Shown here piece after piece: positions 13,374 through 22,703 of a stretch of DNA of 28,937 bases. Numbering within the stretch: position 1 is the stretch's first letter; each line of letters starts with the position of its first letter. A program made the translations under genes and the position numbers. Source of the stretch: CAYGVX01 sp964395545. GTDB lineage: Archaea; Thermoproteota; Bathyarchaeia; Bathyarchaeales; SOJC01. The notes below the pieces were generated by a model. The model saw only the letters and a program-made list of their open reading frames with translations. It made no database searches and was not told where the DNA came from. Location: assembly GCA_964395545.1 (NCBI GenBank), contig CAYNAW010000016.1, positions 1 through 28,937 of the forward strand, read 5' to 3'.

Positions 13374-14945
13374 ATGTTCCACGCCGATTTGATTCTATTC
13401 AACGGCAACATAGTCACATTGGATTCTGAGCAACCCAGAGCTCAAGCGGTGGCAATAAAGAACGGAAGATTCGTCGTAACGGGCTCCAACGAACAAGCCC
13501 TTGGCTATACAGGCAAAGGCACCGTCAGGATCGACCTAAAGGGCAAGACAATAGTGCCAGGCTTCATCGACACACACATGCACGGCGGCTCCCTTGGGCG
13601 ATGCCTGTCACAGGTCAACCTGCGAGACGCGAAGTCGATAAAGGAGATCCAAAAGAGACTTGGGCAACGAGCTAGGAAGACTCCCAAGGGAGAATGGATA
13701 ATAGGTCGCGGATGGGACCAAGAAAAATTCGCGGAACGCCGATTTCCCTCACGCTTCGACTTGGACAAGACCGTGCCCAACAACCCAGTGCTCCTAGTGA
13801 GAGTATGCGGTCATCTCGGAGTGGTCAACTCAGAAGCCCTGCGACTGGGGGCAATCACAGGTAAGACGAAGGCTCCCGAAGGAGGATGCATCGATAGGGA
13901 CGAAACAGGCGTGCCCAATGGGATTCTGCGGGAGAACGCCCTCGACCTAGTTTATGACCTTTTGCCCACGCAGAGCGTGGAACAAGAAACCCAGGCCTGT
14001 CTGCTGGCTTGCAGGGAAATGGTCGAAGAGGGCATAACCACAGCACACTGGATAGTATCCTCGCCCAAAGAGATGCGGGCACTCCAGAAACTTGAGGGGC
14101 AGAAAGTGCTCCCCTTGCGCATCTACGTGCTCATACCCATCGAGTGGCTCAACAACCTTGAAGAGCTGGGACTGTCGACGGGCTTCGGCGATGACATGCT
14201 GAAACTCGGAAGCCTCAAAATCCTCCTCGACGGCTCTCTGGGAGCAAGAACCGCCGCGCTGAACAAGCCCTACAATGATGCACCAGACACTGCAGGAATG
14301 ACGCTCTACTCGCGAAGGCAACTGAAGGCTTTCGTGGAGAAAGCGCACGCGTTGGGCTTCCAGCTGGCCATACACGCAATAGGCGACAAGGCAATTGGAA
14401 CAGCCTTGGACGCCTTGGACAGAGCCATCAAGAAGACGCCCCGGAGAAACCATCGTCATCGCCTGGAACACGTCTCTGTCCTCAACCCGAGGCTGATCGA
14501 CAAGATAAGAAAGCTAGGAATCATAGCCTCTGTCCAGCCGCACTTCATAATCTCCGATTTCTGGATAGCAGATCGACTGGGAAAGACTAGAAGCAAGGGG
14601 GCTTATGCCTTTAAGAGCCTCCTGAAAGCCCGAGTGAAGGTGATGGCAGGCTCCGATGCTCCAGTCGAGCCAGTCAGCCCCATCCTAGGCATCCACGCAG
14701 CAGTAGCTAGAGAAACAAACATCCAAGAAAGGTTAACCTTCGACGAGGCTCTGAGAATGTATACAAGAAACGCCGCCTACGGCTCCTTCGAAGAACATTC
14801 GAAGGGCACGATAGCGGTGGGCAAACTTGCGGATTTGGCTGTGCTCTCCCATGATCCTTACAAGACCAACCTTGAAAAGCTCGAGAAAATCAAGGTCGAG
14901 ATGACAATCGTAAGCGGCAGCATAGTCTACACCAGAGGACAATAA
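13374..14945 (+). CDS. YtcJ-like metal-dependent amidohydrolase (COG1574)
   Basis: 523 aa. The urease-type TIM-barrel is flanked by beta-sandwich parts (start ADLILFNGNIVTLD, end GKLADLAVLSHDPY). Metal ligands appear in FIDTHMHGG (His68, His70), LAIHAIGDKAIG, HRLEHVSVL and AGSDAPVEP. The family, often named after YtcJ, hydrolyses amides or formamide-like groups of unknown natural substrates. There is no signal peptide, so it is cytoplasmic. The specific substrate cannot be predicted. Confidence 0.88.
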   Translation: MFHADLILFNGNIVTLDSEQPRAQAVAIKNGRFVVTGSNEQALGYTGKGTVRIDLKGKTIVPGFIDTHMHGGSLGRCLSQVNLRDAKSIKEIQKRLGQRARKTPKGEWIIGRGWDQEKFAERRFPSRFDLDKTVPNNPVLLVRVCGHLGVVNSEALRLGAITGKTKAPEGGCIDRDETGVPNGILRENALDLVYDLLPTQSVEQETQACLLACREMVEEGITTAHWIVSSPKEMRALQKLEGQKVLPLRIYVLIPIEWLNNLEELGLSTGFGDDMLKLGSLKILLDGSLGARTAALNKPYNDAPDTAGMTLYSRRQLKAFVEKAHALGFQLAIHAIGDKAIGTALDALDRAIKKTPRRNHRHRLEHVSVLNPRLIDKIRKLGIIASVQPHFIISDFWIADRLGKTRSKGAYAFKSLLKARVKVMAGSDAPVEPVSPILGIHAAVARETNIQERLTFDEALRMYTRNAAYGSFEEHSKGTIAVGKLADLAVLSHDPYKTNLEKLEKIKVEMTIVSGSIVYTRGQ

Positions 14946-14995
14946 CCGGCTACATTTTTATCCCACAGATAAATGCATACTAAAACGACAATGCA

Positions 14996-16585
14996 ATGAG
15001 CAAAGAAGCCTGCCGAGAGATTATCGATTTCCTGATGCGTCTCAAGAAGCCGAAGAGAGAGGACATTGACCTAGCAAAAATCAGAGTCGCAGGAAAACAC
15101 GGATTGACTACCATCATTCCCAACTCCCTGCTGATACGATACCTGAAGCCAAACGAAAGACAAAGGCTTCTCCCGCTACTCAGAAGAAAGGTAACACGTG
15201 CAATTTCAGGCGTCACAGTAATCGCGGCCATGACCAAGCCTTGGCCGTGTCCCCATGGGCAACCCTGCGCGTACTGCCCAGGAGGACCGTCGCAGGGGGC
15301 GCCGCAAAGCTACACTGGACATGAACCTGCCGCAATGCGTGGGATACAGAACCAGTATGATCCCTGTATGCAAGTCGTGAACCGTATGAGGCAGTTGAAG
15401 GCGATCGGTCACGCCGTCGACAAGGTGGAGCTGATAATAATGGGCGGCACCTTCCCGTGTACGCCTTCAGAATATCAGGAGGGCTTTGTCAAGGGATGCT
15501 TAGACGCGTTGGTGGGAGTGAATACAAGAACCTTAGCGGAAGCTAAGAGGCGGGCTGAGACGAGCAAGGTTCGCAACGTGGGCATCACGGTGGAGACCCG
15601 CCCGGACTGGGCGAAGAGCGAGCACGTAGATCACATGCTGTCCATGGGTGTTACCCGCGTGGAGCTCGGAGTGCAGAACGTCTACAACGACATTTACCGC
15701 CTCGTGAAACGGGGACACACGGTGAAAGACGTAGTAGACGCGACGAGGGTCTTAAAGGACGCGGGGTTGAAGGTGGGGTACCACCTCATGCCAGGGCTGC
15801 CTGGGACTAGCTTTGAGAGGGACTTGAAGGGCTTCCGAAGAATCTTCACAAGCTCAGACTTCAAGCCAGATATGATTAAGATTTACCCGTGTCTCGTTTT
15901 GAAGGGCACAAAGACGTATGACTGGTGGAAAAGCGACGAGTACAGGCCGTACTCAACAGAAGAAGCAGCGACGCTCGTGGCGGAGGTTAAGAAGATCGTC
16001 CCACCGTGGATACGCATAATGCGGGTTCAGAGGGATATACCCGCCCGTTTAGTGGAGGCAGGCGTCAAGAAGAGCAACCTTAGACAACTTGCAGTCAAGA
16101 AACTGGAAGACGCAGGGCGAAGGTGCAGATGCATAAGATGTCGCGAGGTGGGGCACCGACGGCTCAAAGATGGAGTGAAGCCTGACCGTGAAAACGTCAA
16201 GATACTTCAACACACAGAGAAGGCGTCTGAAGGGGTCGATGTATTCGTCTCCGCGGAAGACCCTGTGAATGATGTTCTGGTCGGGTATTTGCGCCTTCGG
16301 ATACCCTCGGAGGAGGCGCACCGACTGGAAATGCGAAGGGAACCTGCTGCCATCGTTCGGGAGCTTCACGTATATGGTTCTCTAGTCCCGGTTGGATTGC
16401 ACAGCGCTAAGGCATGGCAGCATAAGGGTTACGGTGCTGCCTTGCTTTCTGAAGCTGAACGGATATCGCTGGAAGACTATGAACGAAAAAAAGTAGTTGT
16501 CACAAGCGCCCTTGGAACCAAACTATACTACCGGCGGTTTGGATACGATAACGATGGTCCTTATGTTTCTAAGCTCGTATCATGA
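14996..16585 (+). CDS. elp3: Elp3, tRNA U34 carboxymethyl synthase (radical SAM + GNAT)
   Basis: 529 aa. The radical-SAM cluster cysteines are Cys85, Cys91 and Cys94 (CPHGQPCAYC), followed by NQYDPCMQVVNRMRQL and IIMGGTFPCTP. A basic zinc-binding region (RRCRCIRCREVGHR) precedes the C-terminal acetyltransferase domain (HVYGSLVPVG, WQHKGYGAALLSEAE, YYRRFGYDNDGPY). It makes carboxymethyl-type modifications on wobble uridine of tRNAs from acetyl-CoA and S-adenosylmethionine. A TATA-like ATTTTTAT lies about 40 bp upstream. Confidence 0.96.
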   Translation: MSKEACREIIDFLMRLKKPKREDIDLAKIRVAGKHGLTTIIPNSLLIRYLKPNERQRLLPLLRRKVTRAISGVTVIAAMTKPWPCPHGQPCAYCPGGPSQGAPQSYTGHEPAAMRGIQNQYDPCMQVVNRMRQLKAIGHAVDKVELIIMGGTFPCTPSEYQEGFVKGCLDALVGVNTRTLAEAKRRAETSKVRNVGITVETRPDWAKSEHVDHMLSMGVTRVELGVQNVYNDIYRLVKRGHTVKDVVDATRVLKDAGLKVGYHLMPGLPGTSFERDLKGFRRIFTSSDFKPDMIKIYPCLVLKGTKTYDWWKSDEYRPYSTEEAATLVAEVKKIVPPWIRIMRVQRDIPARLVEAGVKKSNLRQLAVKKLEDAGRRCRCIRCREVGHRRLKDGVKPDRENVKILQHTEKASEGVDVFVSAEDPVNDVLVGYLRLRIPSEEAHRLEMRREPAAIVRELHVYGSLVPVGLHSAKAWQHKGYGAALLSEAERISLEDYERKKVVVTSALGTKLYYRRFGYDNDGPYVSKLVS

Positions 16586-16699
16586 TTGTGTTTCACGTTG
16601 AAGGTCTTCTGACTCGTCAGCGTGTATGCGCGCGGTTAGAAAAGCAAATCCAAATAACCGAGATGCATCCAAAATGTGTAATTGTGTGGTAGCGGGAAG

Positions 16700-18037
16700 A
16701 TGAATTTGAATGAAGGGTTTCCGGGTTACAGAGGCGAGGCGCTGAAGTTTCTGAAAGCAGCAGGGGCAGAGGTAGGAGACGTGATTCGTGTTGTGAAGGC
16801 AGGGGAAACATATGAAGGCGTGCTCATCCCGCGCTCAGAGTTCGGGGACGATAAGCACATAGTGATAAAACTGCGAAACGGCTACAACGTCGGAGTCTCA
16901 GTTACCCCAGAAACCCGCATTCAGAAGGTAGGAGAAGGCGAGAAACCCATGTTCTCGACGCCGCCGATGCCTAGACAGAAATCAACTCTTCCTAGAGTCA
17001 TCATCCTCAGCACAGGCGGAACTATCGCAAGCAGAGTCGACTACAGAACGGGAGGCGTGAGACCTGCACTTTCAGCAAGCGACCTCTACAGCGTTGTTCC
17101 TGAACTTGCCCACGTAGCCACCATTGAGACTGAAATCCTCTTCAGCATCTTCAGCGAAAACATAAACCCGCAGCACTGGTCTCAGATTGCACAGAGAGTT
17201 GCCGATTACGTGGCAACTGGTGTTGACGGAGTCGTCGTGGCTCACGGGACAGACACGATGGGGTACACTGCGGCAGCCCTGAGCTTCGCACTCCGGAACC
17301 TGCCTGTGCCCGTCATCATTGTCGGCTCCCAACGCTCTGCCGACAGACCGAGCTCTGACGCGGCGACGAACCTAATCGGTGCCGTAAAAGCTGCTGCAGA
17401 GGCGCCCTTTGCAGAGGTTGTAGTCGCCATGCATGAGTCAATCTCTGACAAGGCGATAGTCTTCCACAGAGGAACAAAGGTCAGAAAATGCCACACAAGC
17501 CGACGAGACGCTTTCAAGTCGATAAACACAGTGCCTTTAGCGAGGCTTGATGACAAGCTTAGGATGCTTACTCAGAGTTTCTCCAAGCGAAATGCCGAGA
17601 GAAAAACTACGGTGAAACCTGCTTTTGAGGAAAGAGTCGCTCTTCTGAAGTTCTATCCAGGTATCGACGCTGGAGCCATAGAGTGGCACGTGAACAACGG
17701 GGTCAGGGGCATCATCTTTGAAGGAACAGGACTGGGACATGTCGGAAGTCACGTTTTCTCAGCTTTGAAAAAGGCCGTCGCAGAGAAAGTCATAGTCGGC
17801 ATGACTTCGCAGTGCATATGGGGACGCGTGAACATGAACGTCTACGATACGGGTAGAGATCTCCTAGAAATCGGGGTAATCCCGCTGGGAGACATGCTGC
17901 CAGAAACTGCTCTGGTGAAGACCATGTGGGCTCTTGGACAGACAAAAGACCACGAAGAAGCAAAGCAGATGCTCACGGAAAACTTTGCCGATGAGCTGAG
18001 TGAACGGACTGTTTACGAAGAAGACTGGGAAAAGTGA
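16700..18037 (+). CDS. gatD: Glu-tRNA(Gln) amidotransferase subunit D (asparaginase-like)
   Basis: 445 aa from ATG 16700; TTG 16682 is an in-frame alternative. A Tudor-like N-terminal domain of about 90 residues (DVIRVVKAGETYEGVLIPRSE) precedes an L-asparaginase fold. The active-site elements are STGGTIASRVD, VVAHGTDTMGY and the Lys in SDKAIVFHRG. GatD frees ammonia from glutamine for GatE. The next gene is gatE, 10 bp on, forming the archaea-specific GatDE pair that makes Gln-tRNA(Gln). Confidence 0.96.
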   Translation: MNLNEGFPGYRGEALKFLKAAGAEVGDVIRVVKAGETYEGVLIPRSEFGDDKHIVIKLRNGYNVGVSVTPETRIQKVGEGEKPMFSTPPMPRQKSTLPRVIILSTGGTIASRVDYRTGGVRPALSASDLYSVVPELAHVATIETEILFSIFSENINPQHWSQIAQRVADYVATGVDGVVVAHGTDTMGYTAAALSFALRNLPVPVIIVGSQRSADRPSSDAATNLIGAVKAAAEAPFAEVVVAMHESISDKAIVFHRGTKVRKCHTSRRDAFKSINTVPLARLDDKLRMLTQSFSKRNAERKTTVKPAFEERVALLKFYPGIDAGAIEWHVNNGVRGIIFEGTGLGHVGSHVFSALKKAVAEKVIVGMTSQCIWGRVNMNVYDTGRDLLEIGVIPLGDMLPETALVKTMWALGQTKDHEEAKQMLTENFADELSERTVYEEDWEK

Positions 18038-18047
18038 GGGGCGGGCA

Positions 18048-19955
18048 GTGGCCACAGACTACAAGAGCGTCGGGCTGAAAGTAGGCTTAGAAGTACACCA
18101 GCAACTCAACTCCGACAATAAGCTCTTTTGCCACTGCAAAGCAGACCTCTTCAGAGAAGAACCCACCATCACCTTCATGCGTCGACTTCGGCCAACCCAG
18201 AGCGAGCTGGGGCAGATAGACCCTGCTGCTGTCTTCGAATTCCAGAAGGGCATCCGTCTTCTCTACGAAGCCGATGCTAACACGTCGTGCCTAGTGGAGA
18301 TGGATGAAGAACCGCCCCACGACTTGAACCGTAATGCTCTGGAATCAGCTCTTCTCATCTCGCTCATGCTGAAAGCCGTTCCCGTGGACGAGGTTCACGT
18401 AATGCGTAAAACAGTGATTGATGGCTCGAACACAACAGGCTTCCAGCGCACCTGTGTGGTGGCCTTCAACGGCAAGGTGGAGATAGGGGAGAAGACTGTG
18501 CCGATTCAACATGTCGGCTTGGAAGAAGACGCGGCACGTAAGATGGGCGAAGAAGGCAACCTGCTTAGATACCGCGTCGACCGCCTCTGCATCCCCCTTG
18601 TAGAAGTCGCAACTGCCCCCGTCATCCACACGCCCCAGGAGGCAGGAGAAGTAGCCCTAGCAGTAGGGAGGATTTTGAGAGCGACTGGTAGAGTGAAGAG
18701 GGGACTGGGGACGATACGACAGGACCTGAACATCTCAATCAGGCACGGTGCACTCATAGAGATCAAGGGCGTGCAGGAACTCGAACTCGTATCAGTAGCA
18801 GTCGAGAATGAAGTTCAGCGGCAACTCAGACTCTTACAAATAACCAAGGAGCTGAGAAAAAGAGGCGTCAAAGAAAACGACGTAGAAGAGAACTTCTTGG
18901 ACGTCACAGACATGTTCGCTAACACGAAGTGCAAAGTGGTTCACTCCGCTGTAGAACGAGGCAAACGAGTCATGGCGGTGAGACTGCCATCCTTCGGGGG
19001 GCTCTTGAAGACCGAACTCATGCCCGATGTTCGACTGGGAACCGAGATGGCGGACAGAGCACGGTTCTGGGGAAGAGTCGGAGGAATCTTCCATACCGAC
19101 GAGTTGCCTGCCTACGGAATCACCGCTGAAGAAGTCGACAAGCTAAACCGTGCTACGAAGGCGAGGCAGGAAGACGTAGTAGTCTTTGTTGCGGACACCT
19201 TGGAAAACGCTTCAGACGCTCTGAAAGCCGTGGTTGAGAGGGCCAGAGAAGCCACGAACAGAGTGCCATCCGAGACTCGTGCGGCAAGATCTGACGGAAC
19301 AACGCGTTATATGCGTCCCCGACCGGGCGCCGCACGTATGTACCCCGAGACCGATGTGCCTCCAATCCGAATAGGTGTAAACCACGTGCAGAGGCTACTT
19401 GCGTCTATGCCTGAGATGCCGGATCAGAAGATTGAGCGCTTTGTACGCGCCTACGGGCTGAACAAGAAGTTGGTGAAGCAAGTAGTTGACTCGGAGTTCA
19501 GCCAGCTGTTAGAAGTCGCGGTGAAGGACAGTGGAGCGTCACCCACCCTTGTTGCTGTGGTTCTGACCGAGACTTTGAAAGCTTTGAAGCGTGAAGGAGT
19601 AGGGGTGGCAAACGTATCCGATCAGCAGTTTCTCGAGCTCTTCCGTCTTGTAGGTCGAGGAGACGTGGCAAAGGAGGCTGTTTCTGAGGTGATTTCGTGG
19701 CTGTCAAAACATGAGGGAAAAACAGCGTCTGAGGCGGTTGAAGCGTTGAGTTTAGGACTGCTTGCACGAAACGAGTTAGAGAAGGTTGTTGACGGTGTAA
19801 TGAAGGAAAACAAACGCCTCCTTGCTCAACGTGGAGACAAAGCTTTCAGCCTTCTTATGGGTCTGGTGATGAAGAAAGTGCGAGGCCGGGCTAAAGCTGA
19901 GCAGGTTACCGAGCTGGTGAAGGAAAAACTCGGGGAACTGGGAGAATGGGGCTGA
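18048..19955 (+). CDS. gatE: Glu-tRNA(Gln) amidotransferase subunit E
   Basis: 635 aa from GTG 18048. The N-terminal GatB/E kinase-amidase domain starts with VGLKVGLEVHQQLNSDNKLFCHC. An AspRS-like GAD insertion (about 270-400, with LPSFGGLL and TDELPAYGIT) distinguishes GatE from GatB. The C-terminal helical and YqeY-type tail (GRGDVAKEAVSEVISWLSKH) binds tRNA. GAGGGGCGGG just upstream is the ribosome binding site, so I reject the longer open frame back to 18000. The protein phosphorylates the Glu on tRNA-Gln and amidates it with ammonia from GatD. It converges with the zinc-ribbon gene, 5 bp away. Confidence 0.96.
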   Translation: MATDYKSVGLKVGLEVHQQLNSDNKLFCHCKADLFREEPTITFMRRLRPTQSELGQIDPAAVFEFQKGIRLLYEADANTSCLVEMDEEPPHDLNRNALESALLISLMLKAVPVDEVHVMRKTVIDGSNTTGFQRTCVVAFNGKVEIGEKTVPIQHVGLEEDAARKMGEEGNLLRYRVDRLCIPLVEVATAPVIHTPQEAGEVALAVGRILRATGRVKRGLGTIRQDLNISIRHGALIEIKGVQELELVSVAVENEVQRQLRLLQITKELRKRGVKENDVEENFLDVTDMFANTKCKVVHSAVERGKRVMAVRLPSFGGLLKTELMPDVRLGTEMADRARFWGRVGGIFHTDELPAYGITAEEVDKLNRATKARQEDVVVFVADTLENASDALKAVVERAREATNRVPSETRAARSDGTTRYMRPRPGAARMYPETDVPPIRIGVNHVQRLLASMPEMPDQKIERFVRAYGLNKKLVKQVVDSEFSQLLEVAVKDSGASPTLVAVVLTETLKALKREGVGVANVSDQQFLELFRLVGRGDVAKEAVSEVISWLSKHEGKTASEAVEALSLGLLARNELEKVVDGVMKENKRLLAQRGDKAFSLLMGLVMKKVRGRAKAEQVTELVKEKLGELGEWG

Positions 19956-19960
19956 AGGTC

Positions 19961-20428
19961 TTAGGAGTCCATCTCGCCGACGCCTAAGAGCTGCTTCAGC
20001 GACTTGACTTCTTCTCTCAGCATGCCGATTTCGCTCTCCAAGGCGTTGGCCTTGGCTTCAGCCATCTTCTTCAACTCGTCAATCTCAATCAGAAGGTTTG
20101 CACGTTCGGATCCCAACGTTTTGAGCTTCTCTCGCAGGTTCTTAAGCGTATTCACGAATTCTCCCTCGATTCCTTTAATCTTTTCTGCCATTCCTTTTAT
20201 GCTTAACTCTTCTCGCTTGTCGCTCTTCACTGAAGCGCGAAACTTGTGTCCACAACCGGGGCATTCGAATATTCCGAAGACAACTTCGCCGCCCCCAGGC
20301 TTTGAGGTCTTGCGCAACATAGACCAGGTCCTAGTTGGAGCTTCTACATCGGTTGCGCATTTTGGACACGTGACCAAACTTTGATCTCCAACATCGATTA
20401 GGTGTTCTATGCTAAAATGCTTTGTCAT
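19961..20428 (-). CDS. Zinc-ribbon protein with a C-terminal coiled coil, function unknown
   Basis: 155 aa. Cys21, Cys24, Cys56 and Cys59 (CPKC ... CPGC) form a zinc ribbon of the kind found in nucleic-acid or chromatin proteins. Residues about 75-148 are strongly charged heptads typical of a coiled coil. It is 33 bp downstream of tfb on the same strand, with a T-rich tract between them. A DNA-associated or transcription-linked role is plausible by domain and position but unproven. Confidence 0.75.
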   Translation of the reverse strand: MTKHFSIEHLIDVGDQSLVTCPKCATDVEAPTRTWSMLRKTSKPGGGEVVFGIFECPGCGHKFRASVKSDKREELSIKGMAEKIKGIEGEFVNTLKNLREKLKTLGSERANLLIEIDELKKMAEAKANALESEIGMLREEVKSLKQLLGVGEMDS

Positions 20429-20461
20429 GGAAAGCAGAAAAAAGGAAAGGAGGGTAGGGGG

Positions 20462-21415
20462 CTAGAGGCTCATAACGAAGGATAAACGATCGACGAGTTC
20501 CTTGTACCGGTTTCTGATGGTGACCTCGGTCACTTGTGCGATCTCTGCAATTTCCCTCTGCGTCTTCCTCTCTCCAGTCAACACGGACGCTATGTAGCTT
20601 GCAGCAGCTGCGATGCCCGTTGGACCCCTTCCAGATGTTAGACGCATGTCTTTCGCAGTCGCCAAAATCTTGTGGGCTATTTCCTCAACCTTACCTTGCA
20701 TGGTCAGCTGGTTCGAGAATTTCGTGATGTATTGGCTGGGCTTGAGTGGGGGAATCGTGTAGTCTAGCTCTTTTATGAGGAAACGGTAGCTGCGACCAAC
20801 CTCTTTCTTGTTGATGTTGGAGGCTTGAGCAATTTCCTCCAATGTTCTGGGGAGACCGCATTGTCTGCACGCAACGTACAATGCGGCAGCAGTGACGCCT
20901 TGAATAGACCGTCCACGAATAAGACGTTCCTTCACAGCTTTGCGATAAATCACCGAAGCCGTTTCGAGAATATTCTTTGGCAAACTTAGAGCGTTCGCGA
21001 TTTTGCTGATTTCGGATAAAGCGTAGGCTAAGTTGCGTTCGGTAGCGTCAGAGACGCGAATGCGACGTTGCCATTTCCTGAGACGATAGACCTGTGCCTT
21101 CTGTCCAGGTGACAAACGCTTGCCATAGACATCGCGGTCGTGCCAGTCGATCATTGTGGACAAGCCTTTGTCATGTATCGTGTACGTGAGGGGTGCTCCG
21201 ACCCGCGTTCTCTTTGCCCGTTGTTCGTCGTCGAAAGCCCGCCATTCAGGACCTCTGTCTTGGAGTTTTGCGGCGATGACAATCCCACAATCCATACAGA
21301 CGATCTCGGCAGTTTCATAATCACGTATCAGACGGTCGCCTCCGCATTCGGGGCATTTCTGAACCTTAAGCGGTTGCGTGGAAGCAGTGGTTGTCGAGCT
21401 TCCTTCATCTTCCAT
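20462..21415 (-). CDS. tfb: Transcription initiation factor TFB
   Basis: 317 aa. The N-terminal zinc ribbon uses Cys21, Cys24, Cys40 and Cys43 (CPECGG, CMDCG). The B-reader region (DRGPEWRAFDDEQRAKRTRVGAPLT) follows, then two cyclin repeats (about 120-210 and 215-310, with SIQGVTAAALYVACR and GPTGIAAAASYIAS). The end of the second repeat carries the BRE-binding helix-turn-helix (TQREIAEIAQVTEVTIRNRYKEL). TFB recruits RNA polymerase to TBP-bound promoters. The start ATG 21415 overlaps the end of gar1 by 11 bp, so they are co-transcribed. Confidence 0.97.
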   Translation of the reverse strand: MEDEGSSTTTASTQPLKVQKCPECGGDRLIRDYETAEIVCMDCGIVIAAKLQDRGPEWRAFDDEQRAKRTRVGAPLTYTIHDKGLSTMIDWHDRDVYGKRLSPGQKAQVYRLRKWQRRIRVSDATERNLAYALSEISKIANALSLPKNILETASVIYRKAVKERLIRGRSIQGVTAAALYVACRQCGLPRTLEEIAQASNINKKEVGRSYRFLIKELDYTIPPLKPSQYITKFSNQLTMQGKVEEIAHKILATAKDMRLTSGRGPTGIAAAASYIASVLTGERKTQREIAEIAQVTEVTIRNRYKELVDRLSFVMSL

Positions 21416-21665
21416 AATTTCTCTTCTCCTTTCTCCCGACCGAGGGAACTGTATAAAGCGTCTTTTTGATGAAGCGTTGCGGCTCAGGTATCCTTGGTTT
21501 CACCGTGATGTACGGCGAGGAGACGGGGCCGATTATGTCGAAGACTGAACCTACGGCTTTCAAGTTCTCGTCCACAACAGTATCGCCGATCTTTGGCAGA
21601 GTTTCAGCCTTCAGGACCAAATTCCGACTCGAACTCATGTGAAGCACGTAGCCTAGACGCTTCAA
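21405..21665 (-). CDS. gar1: H/ACA RNP protein Gar1
   Basis: 86 aa from TTG 21665. The Gar1/Naf1 beta-barrel is recognisable: KRLGYVLHMSSSRNLVLKA, LPKIGDTVVDENLKAVGSVFDIIGPVSSPYITVKP. Gar1 completes the H/ACA particle that makes pseudouridine in rRNA. Start choice: GAGGGG about 12 nt upstream of TTG 21665 supports this start and gives the usual family N-terminus. GTG 21701 is in frame and would add 12 residues. It overlaps tfb by 11 bp. Confidence 0.88.
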   Translation of the reverse strand: MKRLGYVLHMSSSRNLVLKAETLPKIGDTVVDENLKAVGSVFDIIGPVSSPYITVKPRIPEPQRFIKKTLYTVPSVGRKEKRNYGR

Positions 21666-21701
21666 CTTGCGGTTCCCCTCGTAAAAGGACAAAACACTCA
21701 C

Positions 21702-21917
21702 AAACTCCGCGATATTTAAACCTTGTGTAACCGAAAAATTTAAAAAGAGTAAAATCAGCCGAAAAACGGGACAAAACAGTAAATAGAAGCAGAAACAGTC
21801 CTGTTCAATTTCGAGTGTGGTCGCCGTCTGTGTAACTCTGAAATATCATCGCGTCAAACAAATACCTTTTCATCATCCGGCAAGAAAATAGAAATACAGA
21901 AGAGCAAAATAAACATA
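21702..21917. promoter_or_regulatory. Divergent promoter region between gar1-tfb and srp19
   Basis: An AT-rich, 216-bp gap. For gar1 (minus strand), TATA-like TTTAAATATC (21720-21711) and TTTTTAAATTT (about 21746-21736) are visible. For srp19 the candidates are weaker (AAATACCTTTT near 21860). A short inverted repeat AACAG-TC-CTGTT lies around 21795-21806. I find no RNA gene in it. Confidence 0.45.
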
Positions 21918-22247
21918 ATGTCTGAGGAGGAAAAGAGCGTGCGAAAACAGCAGAAAACGATTCTTTGGCCAGCCTACTTTGACGTTTCAAAAACGAGAAA
22001 GGAGGGACGAAGAGTGCCAAGAAACATCGCGGTACTCAACCCAAACGTGGCAGAACTCCAGAAAGTGGCGGAAAGGCTAGGGATGAAACCTGAGGTCGAT
22101 GCGGAGGCTGCCCATCCGCTGACTCATTGGCGAAAGAGTGGACGCCTCTGGGTGCAGCGAAAAGGGACGAAAACCCAGACTCTTATGAAGATCGCTAAGG
22201 AACTATCGGCGCTTCGCCAAAAACAAGTACGAACCGCGTCCGCTTAA
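21918..22247 (+). CDS. srp19: Signal recognition particle protein SRP19
   Basis: 109 aa. The SRP19 signature is clear: ILWPAYFDVSKTRKEGRRVPRNIAV, then the ERLGMKPEVDAEAAHPLTHWRKSGRLWV segment that contacts 7S RNA. SRP19 assembles SRP54 on the 7S RNA for co-translational targeting. The start is uncertain: ATG 21918 gives the longest form, but TGAGGAGG inside its first codons is a good ribosome binding site for GTG 21939, where the conserved region begins. It is convergent with S8e, 5 bp apart. Confidence 0.93.
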   Translation: MSEEEKSVRKQQKTILWPAYFDVSKTRKEGRRVPRNIAVLNPNVAELQKVAERLGMKPEVDAEAAHPLTHWRKSGRLWVQRKGTKTQTLMKIAKELSALRQKQVRTASA

Positions 22248-22252
22248 GCAGG

Positions 22253-22651
22253 TTAGGATTCTTTTTCTCTAGTTTCGACAACAGCGTTTACTATACCATG
22301 CTGCCCTGGACGTGAAGTCACCCGTGCGGGTCCCACGCTCGTTTCTATCAATGTTCCCTTCGTGAGTACGCCGCGTCTATCATAATCAATGTTGGCAGGG
22401 TTTCGCACGACCCGCAGAATCTGAGCCTTCTCGGTTTTTCCCGTCGCGGGGTCGGATACCGCTGCTTGGTTTTCGCTGAAAGCGCGAACTTTGAGACTTG
22501 CTCCTCGTCCGTGGACTATCTTCAGCTTTCGTTCACCCACCGAGCTCTCAGTTGGAAAGGAGCCTCTTTCGAAGCGGCGTTTCTTGCGATGGGCACGTTT
22601 ACGACCGCCTGAAAGCTTCTTCTTATGCGAATCGCCATGCCAAACGGACAA
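22253..22651 (-). CDS. rps8e: Ribosomal protein S8e (eS8)
   Basis: 132 aa, the normal archaeal length. The start SVWHGDSHKKKLSGGRKR and the RRFERGSFPTESSVGERKLK region match S8e, ending with GTLIETSVGPARVTSRPGQHG. It initiates at TTG 22651, with GGAG about 8 nt upstream. TATA-like CTTATAT on the minus strand, about 45 bp upstream, suggests its own promoter separate from scpB. Confidence 0.95.
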   Translation of the reverse strand: MSVWHGDSHKKKLSGGRKRAHRKKRRFERGSFPTESSVGERKLKIVHGRGASLKVRAFSENQAAVSDPATGKTEKAQILRVVRNPANIDYDRRGVLTKGTLIETSVGPARVTSRPGQHGIVNAVVETREKES

Positions 22652-22703
22652 TGCAACATCTCCGCGGAAACTTCATGAGACTAACGAACGTCGACATATA
22701 AGC

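Noticed and set aside
13947..14471. 174-codon open frame antisense to the amidohydrolase
   Set aside because: No recognisable family and no promoter; the plus-strand enzyme accounts for the region.
18000..18047. Longer GatE starting inside gatD
   Set aside because: A GAGGGG ribbon of purines just before GTG 18048 and the family N-terminus both support the shorter form.
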